64,000 nt of DNA from positions 1 to 64,000 of the forward strand of contig WRMC01000007.1 in the NCBI GenBank assembly GCA_009777335.1. The letters are read 5' to 3'. Shown piece by piece: positions 57,801 through 64,000 of the stretch. The notes beneath the pieces are model-generated. The model ran no database searches. It worked only from the letters and a program-made list of their open reading frames with translations, and had not been told where the DNA came from. Made by a program: the position numbers and the translations under genes. Position 1 is the first letter of the stretch. Each line of letters opens with the position of its first letter. Origin of the DNA: Treponema sp. (GTDB lineage: Bacteria > Spirochaetota > Spirochaetia > Treponematales > Breznakiellaceae).

Positions 57801-60671
57801 GACGAGTACAGCCCCATAGGCACTAGCGCTTCCAGCAGTTTTACCGGTGTCTACGACGGCAACGGTTATACCATCAAGGGCCTTACTATCAGCAGGGCGG
57901 CCCCCTATGCTGGTCTTTTTGGATACATAGGCTCCGGGGGGCTGGTGAAGGACCTGGGTCTTGAGGAGGTAACTATCCTTAATACCGGGGCCTATACCGG
58001 AGCCCTGGCGGGCCGAAATGATGGCACCATTACAAACAGTTATGCCAACAAGGGAACAGTTGAAGGCAGCTCCTATGTGGGCGGCCTGGTGGGTTATAAC
58101 GGCGGCAGTTCTAGCCAAGGCATAAAAGAAAGCTATGTCATATTGGATGAGATAACCGCTACAGGGGGCACCGTCGGCGGCCTGGCGGGCTTTAATGATC
58201 TTGGCTCCCTTATAGAAAACACCTATGCTGCGGCGGACATCATGAGCGGCACAAGCCCCCTGGGCGGCCTGGTGGGAGTAAACCAAGGCGTTGTACGGTA
58301 CAGCTATGCTACAGCGGAGCTAGATATTACAGGCGGCACTAGCAATAATGGCGGCCTGGTGGGCAGTAACATCAATGGAACTCTTCAAAACAGCGTGGCC
58401 CTTAGCCCCAGGGGAAAAACAAGCACTACCAGTATTCCATTTTATCGCTTAGGCGCTAACTCAGGCGGTTCCTTATCGAACCTCTTCGCCCGGAACATGG
58501 CCATTAATGATTCCTTTAGTTATTTTGGCAAGCAGTTTGCCGACACCACCCCCACGGGCCAGCACGGCTCTTCGATAGTATCTGTGGACGCAGCGGACTG
58601 GCTCAGCATAGAAGCCCATCTGGGGGCGATGACCGAGGCCTGGTGGGCTTCCAGCACGGGGTTGAATTTTAGTATCTCCAGTTCTGCCAACGGCCCTTCG
58701 ATCTGGGTCTACCATGGCGGGAATGCGGCTAGTCACCGCCTCCCCACTTTACGCAACACCGGGGGCAGCCAGAACCCAAAAATGCTGGAAATAAGCAATC
58801 TGACGGACCTCTTACCCCAGGGGGAAGGGACAGAGACAAGCCCCTTCCTGGTGCGGAACGCGGAGGAACTGCAGATGGTCGGCGGGGGAACTGGAAACCC
58901 CAGCCCGGCCTACCGCCACTGGGCCCTGGACAAGCATTACCGGCAAACCGCCAACATCACCCTGCCTGCCCTGGTTGGCAGCGAAACCAGTAACTTCACT
59001 CCCATAGGAACGAGCGGTGCAGAAAATACGTTTACCGGCTCTTATAATGGGGATGTCTATTCTATATCCAACCTTATCATTAATATCAGCGGCAATAATT
59101 ATGTGGGCCTATTCGGCCATATAAGCGGCGCAACATTACGTAACATCACCCTGGTGGATGTTGATGTTACCGGGCGTCTCTATGTAGGGTCATTAGTAGG
59201 ATATGCCGCTGCCTCGCCTACCATAGAAAACTGTGAGGCCTCGGGAAAAGTCACCCATTACGGAACTGAAACTAGTAGTGCTACCGGCGGGCTAGTAGGG
59301 TGTCTATTGGGGGGTACCATAAGAAACAGCCATACCAACGTAACTGTAACGAGCCAATTTAATCGAGTCGGCGGGCTCGTAGGTGTAGCAAATACCTCTA
59401 CCCAGGGGGATATCTTAATTATTAACTCATCGGCAAATGGTAATGTTACAGGGATTGATAGAGTTGGTGGTCTTGTCGGCGAGAATAGGAATACTAATAC
59501 TCAAGGTGCTTCAAATCCTAATATTTATGGAATAACCATTGAAAACTCTTTTGCCGAAGGCAATGTTAGTGGAACCAATTTTGTAGGGGGTCTTATAGGG
59601 GGGCATTATGAAACTCCTAACCTAACTGCACGCGATCCAAGTCTGATATACGACATCGTTTTAAGGAATACCTATGCCACAGGCGTAGTCCGAGGGGTAG
59701 ACAATGTCGGCGGTCTTGCGGGCAATAACAGGGGGCAAATTTACGACTCCTGGGCAGAGGGTGCTGTCATCGCTACAGGGGATAATGTCGGCGGTCTTGT
59801 GGGATATAATGATAGCCGCTGGTCGGATGAACAAAATGCAGCTTTGATACGGAACAGCTATGCTATAGGTAATGTTAAAGGAAACCAAAATGTCGGGGGT
59901 CTTGTAGGCAGCACTATACTCGATACTATTGCAGACTATCCTAGCCTAATTGAAAGATCATACGCTACAGGTGATGTAGAGGGAACCAGCCGTGTAGGCG
60001 GACTAGCGGGTTATCATAGTGGTGAAATTCGGGCTGCTTACGCTTCCGGCAGTGTTAAAGCTTCCGGCGACTATGCGGGTGGACTTGTGGGATATCATTC
60101 TCGAGGTCGTATTGAAAACAGTTACGCCATAGGTGATGTTACCGGTGACGCTAATGTAGGCGGTATTGCCGGTTATGCTTTTAATGGTGCCATACAGTAT
60201 ACATATGCCACCGGAATAGTCACCGGAAATGATTATATCGGCGGTATTGTGGGAAATCATGGTGTCGCATCCACCACAACACAATCAAGTGTTGCCCTTA
60301 ACCCAAGTATATCAAGAATAGCATCATCAACATCACTAAATGTTAGGCGTGTAAAGGGAAATAACCCCTCCAATGCTGGGCTTAGTTTCAATTTTGCCCG
60401 GGGAGATATGCTTGTAAACGGAACGCCTCCAAGTGGGACCTATACTCACACCCAGCAACAAGGCGAGAGCATAGACCAAGCAAAGTGGACTGACAGGCAA
60501 TGGTGGGTTACTGCTACTTCCGCTAACCCCCGCGGCCCGGGCTTTAACGGAACAGGCCATGCCAATGTCTGGAATTTCGACAACCTTGGCGGAACCAGCC
60601 GCAGTTTGCCCACCCTGAACGACATGCCGGGGCAGACCGCCCATCCCCAGGATCCGAGGATTAGGGATTGA
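54828..60671 (+). CDS. Giant surface lipoprotein with InlB-type and GLUG repeats
   Basis: A 1947-residue lipoprotein. Signal peptide with lipobox FSAC (Cys28). Residues about 60-960 hold roughly ten InlB B-repeat (Listeria-Bacteroides) units of the form YDxNGG...RTGYxFxGW...LFAxW. From about 970 there are two blocks of beta-helix type GLUG repeats (GGLVGYNxGxIxNSYAxG), each headed by SPFLVR...LQxVG...HYRQ...PIGT. It should be exposed on the cell surface for adhesion or binding of plant or host polymers (inference). The part at about 59.2-60.4 kb is more AT-rich and has different codon use. A related gene starts 1 base after the stop. Confidence 0.88.
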   Translation: MKKSLAPSPGRFRGMAVLLLMCMVFSACDVLFMDLATKDPFEGGWDSTGDQGGGGSGGGSTPMATVIFDPGNISLPIPRESVTVPVNTTIHNSHMPLWYRDIADPYFLGWYTEADSTDEPFDSRIPVLKDMTVYAHWIEDTGQGSVEFNHNGGHQSSYPSRVPLDGDGKLARIPAPPERHGWIFYGWYTQEGGPTGGGDLVIHTTELDSSIDTLHAHWIAIPHAVTYDLAGGTGVYPLQVILEPDSNYEWRVSPPTVPTRTGYNFVHWARVNVKDDNSTGDRWDFPTEVVEDHLTLRAVWAPRVYQLRYHPNGGNPASSVEILNIQFDEPPAILAPNDSSLGFYHSNTSYGFLNWNSQQGGNQGTTRFYPGQSLALISRWGEEPLGHTYVLYAQWGEAGSAFSDVSVYFNLNGGSMASGDPHPAELDGRDPTQGIPKPPDDPQRTGYDFMGWYRIHNPDFPNTSVLNNQAWKFDNDPSPDAAGMNRTLFAGWKIREYSLSYDANAGTGETVTMPDPHANIAYDEGDVIKGLDDNARPGWRFLGWNTAANGSGQSIYPGQNMSALEAWGGSNTAPLVLFAQWETLTYTVSYYSTGGTAVAAAEGQSHGSILSAPGPVPERTGYTFDGWHTLNGTEDDEWGVQWVFGSADPQWAVTESFTLFARWEARLYTLHYDLNGGSGTVPASKVDIQYNTFVDLAPSDGIYKLGHVFTGWNTASDGSGIPFLGGQEQVRFRDHLTNQPFSTLYAQWAEVHQVTVEFDTLGGNHVPYRYVSEDGGITEPPEPSLVLFSFEGWYTDTSFETKFEFEKRDSAGELTNPGAFTKVEGNITLVALWLASSGDGRLTITFHANGGEFDDGSAKFTERRFLGQTVRAPDDPEKDPEEFNGWFHITGPVITEIIPHNDSRFTDNTPYDFNEVVRSDMNLYARWVNMAGYFGYGTVESPFLVRSVADLQLVGSGDPHPEYLSGPDWDLDSHYRQLNDLPENGSSMPPGDEYSPIGTSASSSFTGVYDGNGYTIKGLTISRAAPYAGLFGYIGSGGLVKDLGLEEVTILNTGAYTGALAGRNDGTITNSYANKGTVEGSSYVGGLVGYNGGSSSQGIKESYVILDEITATGGTVGGLAGFNDLGSLIENTYAAADIMSGTSPLGGLVGVNQGVVRYSYATAELDITGGTSNNGGLVGSNINGTLQNSVALSPRGKTSTTSIPFYRLGANSGGSLSNLFARNMAINDSFSYFGKQFADTTPTGQHGSSIVSVDAADWLSIEAHLGAMTEAWWASSTGLNFSISSSANGPSIWVYHGGNAASHRLPTLRNTGGSQNPKMLEISNLTDLLPQGEGTETSPFLVRNAEELQMVGGGTGNPSPAYRHWALDKHYRQTANITLPALVGSETSNFTPIGTSGAENTFTGSYNGDVYSISNLIINISGNNYVGLFGHISGATLRNITLVDVDVTGRLYVGSLVGYAAASPTIENCEASGKVTHYGTETSSATGGLVGCLLGGTIRNSHTNVTVTSQFNRVGGLVGVANTSTQGDILIINSSANGNVTGIDRVGGLVGENRNTNTQGASNPNIYGITIENSFAEGNVSGTNFVGGLIGGHYETPNLTARDPSLIYDIVLRNTYATGVVRGVDNVGGLAGNNRGQIYDSWAEGAVIATGDNVGGLVGYNDSRWSDEQNAALIRNSYAIGNVKGNQNVGGLVGSTILDTIADYPSLIERSYATGDVEGTSRVGGLAGYHSGEIRAAYASGSVKASGDYAGGLVGYHSRGRIENSYAIGDVTGDANVGGIAGYAFNGAIQYTYATGIVTGNDYIGGIVGNHGVASTTTQSSVALNPSISRIASSTSLNVRRVKGNNPSNAGLSFNFARGDMLVNGTPPSGTYTHTQQQGESIDQAKWTDRQWWVTATSANPRGPGFNGTGHANVWNFDNLGGTSRSLPTLNDMPGQTAHPQDPRIRD

Positions 60672-60672
60672 T

Positions 60673-63600
60673 ATGAAACGATCAAGCCCTCCCCCGGGGC
60701 GGTTTCGGGGTATGGCCATCCTCCTCCTCCTTTGCATGGTCTTTAGTGCCTGTGATGTCCTCTTTCTGGACTTGGCTGCCAAGGACCCCTTTGAGGCGGG
60801 CTGGGATTCCCTGCCAGGGGGCTCCGGTTCAGGCTTTTCTGCCCGGGTGACGGTGACCTTTGATCCAAACCATACTGATCCCCGCCTATCCAGTTACCTG
60901 GATTCTGTCACGGTGCCCATCAATTCTACCTTGCAAGCTAGTTCCTTGCCCCGCTGGTACCAGAAGCTAGATGAGGACCACAATTGGACTAACCCCCATT
61001 TCCTCGGCTGGAACACCAAAAAGGATGGAACCGGGGATCCTTTTGACTACCGGACCCCAGTCTTGGAAGATATGACCGTCTACGCCCACTGGGTCGAAGA
61101 TTCCGGGGAGGGCTATGTAGAGTTTAAGAACGATGAGGGGCATCAGCTGTCCTATCCCAGCAAAGTTCCCCTTGATGGGGATAGAAAACTGGTCCTGCTC
61201 CCCGCACCTCCGGAACGGCATGGCTGGATCTTCTATGGCTGGTATACCCAACCTGACGGCAAGGGGCAGATAGTCACCCACATCACCGAGCTTGATGGCT
61301 CGATAGATACCCTCTATGCCCACTGGATAGCCGTGCCCCATGCGGTGACCTATGACCTGGACGGGGGGACCATGCCGGAGACTTTCCGCCTTCAGCAGAT
61401 CCTGGAGCCGGACCATAACTACGAATGGAAGGTTACCGAGCCCTCTACAGAACCCACCCGGACTGGGTACAACTTTGTCCACTGGGCCCGGGTGGACGAG
61501 CAGGGCGGCTCCGGAGATCGCTGGGACTTTCTCAATGAGCATGTGGAGGATCACCTTACCCTTAGGGCCGTCTGGAACACCCGGGTCTACCAGCTTGGGT
61601 ATTATCCCAATGGGGGCAGCCCCGCCTCTCCTGTTACTATTCAAAGCATCCGATATGATGATCCCCCGGACCTGCTGACACCCGGGGACCTGGATTTTAG
61701 CCATAGTACCCTGAGCTTCCTCAATTGGAACAACCAGCCAGACGACAACCAGTGGGCAACTCGATTTCACCCGGGCCAGAGCCTGGCCCTGATCCCCCGC
61801 TGGGGAGATGAGCTATCGGGACATTTGTATGAGCTCTATGCCCATTGGGGTGATGCGAGTTCAGGGGCTACGGGAGTTTCGGTTTACTTTAACCTGAATG
61901 GGGGTTCCATGGCGGAAGGCCAGAACCACCCCGCGGCCCTGAACAATAGGGACCCCGACCAGGGGATTCCCCGGCCCCCCAATGATCCCCAACGGAGGGG
62001 CTACGACTTTAAGGGCTGGTACAGGATCCATAACCCAGATTTTTCGGACCACACAAATCCAGATAACCAGGCCTGGCTGTTTAATGATGACCCCACCCCC
62101 GAAGTGGTGGGGATGAACCGGACCCTCTTTGCGGGCTGGGAGATCCGGGAATACAGCCTTAGCTATGATGCCAATGCGGGGACCGATACGGTCACCCCGC
62201 CTACCGCCCATACAGACATACCCTACGACCAAGCTGAGATGATCAAGGGCCCTGACGAAAATGCCCGGCCGGGCTGGCGCTTCCTTCGCTGGAACACCGC
62301 CGCAGATGGTTCGGGCCAGAACATCTATGCGGGGCAGAACATGAGCGCCCTTGATACCTGGGGCGGAGCCGTAACTGACCTGGTCCTCTATGCCCAGTGG
62401 GAAACCTTGACCTATACGGTGAGCTACTATTCCACCGGGGGTACAGCGGTAGCGGCCCGGCCAAATATACCCCATGACGGAGTAATCGAAGCGGAGCCTC
62501 AACCCACCAGGACGGGTTATACCTTCGATGGCTGGCATACCAAAAATGGGACTGCCGATGATGACTGGGAAGACCCGTGGGTCTTTGGCCCCAGCGGAAC
62601 CGGAACTCCGGTTACTGGGTCCATCACCCTCTTTGCCCGGTGGAATCCCCGGCTCTATACCCTCCATTACGACCTAAACGGAGGCTCCGGCACAGTGCCC
62701 GACAGCAAGGTGAATATTCAATACAATACCTTTGTGGACATAGCACCCAGCGATGGGATCTACTGGCTGGGCTTTGTCTTTACGGGCTGGAATACCGAAA
62801 AAGACGGCTCTGGAGTTCCCTTCCTGGGGGGTCAGAAGGATGTCCGCTTTAGGGACCACCTGACCAATGAGCCCTATAGCACCCTCTATGCCCAATGGAC
62901 CGAAGCCCGGCGGCTAACCGTGGAGTTCAACACCCTGGGGGGGACCCATGTACCCTACCACTACGTGAGCGAAGACGGGGGCATTACCGCACCCTCCTCA
63001 CCCAGCCTGGCGGGCTTTACCTTTGGGGGCTGGTATACCGATATCACCTTTGGCACGGCCTTTGATTTTGAAGTTCGGGATGTGATGGGGGAGCTTACCA
63101 ACTCCGGGGCCTTCACCCCAGTTTCAAGCAACATCACCCTTGTCGCCAAGTGGCTGTGGACCGGCAGTGTGGACGGCATGTTTACCATCACCTTCAATGC
63201 CAATGATGGCGAATTCGACGACGGGTTAGCGATTAAAACCGAGAAGAGATTCCTGGGGCAGACAATAGCAGCCCCGGATGATCCTGAAAGAGATACCGAT
63301 GAATTTAACGGCTGGTTTAGGATAGATGGGAGTGTTGACATCCCCATTCCCCATTACCATTCCCAATTTACCGACAATACCCCCTACGATTTTAATCGGG
63401 AGATTCGAGGCGGGTTTACCCTCTATGCCCGGTGGGTCGATACAACTAGCTACTTTGGCCAAGGCACTGCCAGAAGCCCCTTCCTGGTCCGGACCCTGGC
63501 GGACCTGGAACGGGTTGGTTCGGGGGAACGCCATCCAGACCATCCCGATTATCCCGGCGGCCCAACTTGGGACCTGGACAAGCACTATCGGCAGATGAAT

Positions 63601-64000
63601 AACCTGCCCGAAAACGGCAATTCCATGCCGGGAAGCTTCAGCCCCATAGGCAGCGGGTCTGGTACGAGCAGCTTCCACGGGGTCTACGATGGCAACGGCT
63701 TTAGCATTACCGGTCTTGAAATAGATCATACAAGCGATAACATCGGCCTCTTTGGGTATATAGACACCGTGGGGACCAATGTAGGAACGGTCCGTAACCT
63801 GGGCCTGGAGAAGGTTCATATCAGGGGCACCGGTAATAATATGGGCAGCCTGGCGGGGACAAACCACGGCATAATTGAAAATAGCTATGTCAACGGCGGT
63901 ACCGTTGTAACAGGAAATTATCCTAATGTCGGCGGCCTGGTGGGTGATAACCGGGGCACCATAAGCGAAAGTTATGTCATCATGGAAAGGGTCACCAGTA
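60673..64000 (+). CDS. Giant surface lipoprotein, paralogue, 3' end outside window
   Basis: Reading frame opens at ATG 60673 and stays open to the window end (at least 1109 codons). N-terminus KRSSPPPGRFRGMAILLLLC with lipobox FSAC (Cys27) is near identical to that of the gene just upstream, as are CDVLFLDLAAKDPFE and the following InlB-type repeats (RTGYNFVHWARV, RTGYTFDGWHT). At about residue 920 the header SPFLVR begins the GLUG block (GSLAGTNHG, GGLVGDNRGTISESY). It lies one base after the previous stop, so both are one transcript and a tandem duplication. Confidence 0.85.
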   Translation, partial: MKRSSPPPGRFRGMAILLLLCMVFSACDVLFLDLAAKDPFEAGWDSLPGGSGSGFSARVTVTFDPNHTDPRLSSYLDSVTVPINSTLQASSLPRWYQKLDEDHNWTNPHFLGWNTKKDGTGDPFDYRTPVLEDMTVYAHWVEDSGEGYVEFKNDEGHQLSYPSKVPLDGDRKLVLLPAPPERHGWIFYGWYTQPDGKGQIVTHITELDGSIDTLYAHWIAVPHAVTYDLDGGTMPETFRLQQILEPDHNYEWKVTEPSTEPTRTGYNFVHWARVDEQGGSGDRWDFLNEHVEDHLTLRAVWNTRVYQLGYYPNGGSPASPVTIQSIRYDDPPDLLTPGDLDFSHSTLSFLNWNNQPDDNQWATRFHPGQSLALIPRWGDELSGHLYELYAHWGDASSGATGVSVYFNLNGGSMAEGQNHPAALNNRDPDQGIPRPPNDPQRRGYDFKGWYRIHNPDFSDHTNPDNQAWLFNDDPTPEVVGMNRTLFAGWEIREYSLSYDANAGTDTVTPPTAHTDIPYDQAEMIKGPDENARPGWRFLRWNTAADGSGQNIYAGQNMSALDTWGGAVTDLVLYAQWETLTYTVSYYSTGGTAVAARPNIPHDGVIEAEPQPTRTGYTFDGWHTKNGTADDDWEDPWVFGPSGTGTPVTGSITLFARWNPRLYTLHYDLNGGSGTVPDSKVNIQYNTFVDIAPSDGIYWLGFVFTGWNTEKDGSGVPFLGGQKDVRFRDHLTNEPYSTLYAQWTEARRLTVEFNTLGGTHVPYHYVSEDGGITAPSSPSLAGFTFGGWYTDITFGTAFDFEVRDVMGELTNSGAFTPVSSNITLVAKWLWTGSVDGMFTITFNANDGEFDDGLAIKTEKRFLGQTIAAPDDPERDTDEFNGWFRIDGSVDIPIPHYHSQFTDNTPYDFNREIRGGFTLYARWVDTTSYFGQGTARSPFLVRTLADLERVGSGERHPDHPDYPGGPTWDLDKHYRQMNNLPENGNSMPGSFSPIGSGSGTSSFHGVYDGNGFSITGLEIDHTSDNIGLFGYIDTVGTNVGTVRNLGLEKVHIRGTGNNMGSLAGTNHGIIENSYVNGGTVVTGNYPNVGGLVGDNRGTISESYVIMERVTS

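Overview
The window looks like chromosome of a host-associated spirochaete, most likely a Treponema of the termite-gut homoacetogen type. This is an inference from gene content: a methanol:corrinoid methyltransferase operon, a six-gene Rnf complex, a PocR/AraC-type regulator, many sugar isomerase and epimerase genes, and very large lipoproteins with InlB-type and GLUG repeats. Most genes are GC-rich. The restriction-modification block at about 42-48.7 kb and part of the first giant lipoprotein gene are visibly more AT-rich. The window begins in a run of 17 G inside a broken lipoprotein gene, so its left edge is probably a contig end.

Layout. 1-5.4 kb: lipoprotein fragment, a foldback repeat element, a TIM-barrel sugar isomerase, an unknown gene, a PIN-domain toxin/antitoxin pair, a PocR-AraC regulator and a second foldback element. 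5.5-10.9 kb: one-carbon operon (URO-D-fold methyltransferase, corrinoid protein, ferredoxin-type corrinoid activator, MtaB, MtaC) ending in an intrinsic terminator. 11-15.5 kb: an orphan sugar-binding lipoprotein, four tandem hairpins the last of which is a terminator directly against the next ribosome binding site, then a second URO-D protein, rpiB and galM. 15.6-21 kb: third foldback element and rnfCDGEAB. 21-33 kb: sugar isomerase and oxidoreductase, cysE-cysK, murG-cvpA-holB and an NtrB/NtrC-like pair, a J-domain protein and a second galM. 33-40 kb: acyl-ACP thioesterase, Dus, a CheY-like regulator, flavodiiron protein, nagA-nagB and an NlpC/P60-like secreted protein. 40-48.7 kb: fourth foldback element, an Fe-S aldo/keto reductase and a type I restriction-modification locus with an embedded DUF1016 nuclease gene. 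48.7-64 kb: sugar isomerase paralogue, a GH31 glycosidase whose 3' end is fused to an antitoxin remnant, an ABC exporter, an MFS transporter and two tandem giant lipoproteins, the second running off the window.

How the genes work together (inference): MtaB and MtaC move a methyl group from methanol onto a corrinoid, the ferredoxin-like ASKHA protein keeps the corrinoid reduced, and a URO-D protein could pass the methyl group on. Rnf couples ferredoxin and NAD to an ion gradient, as in acetogens. The sugar genes (GH31, galM twice, nagAB, rpiB, isomerases) fit growth on plant or amino-sugar breakdown products in a gut.

The least ordinary signals are: (1) a family of four non-coding intergenic elements of about 0.5-0.8 kb built from large imperfect hairpins whose arms differ between copies yet stay paired; (2) the tandem-hairpin attenuator-like leader at 12.8-12.97 kb; (3) the GH31-VapB fusion scar with a VapC stub; (4) several genes whose -10 box lies 6-8 bases before the start codon, suggesting leaderless mRNAs.
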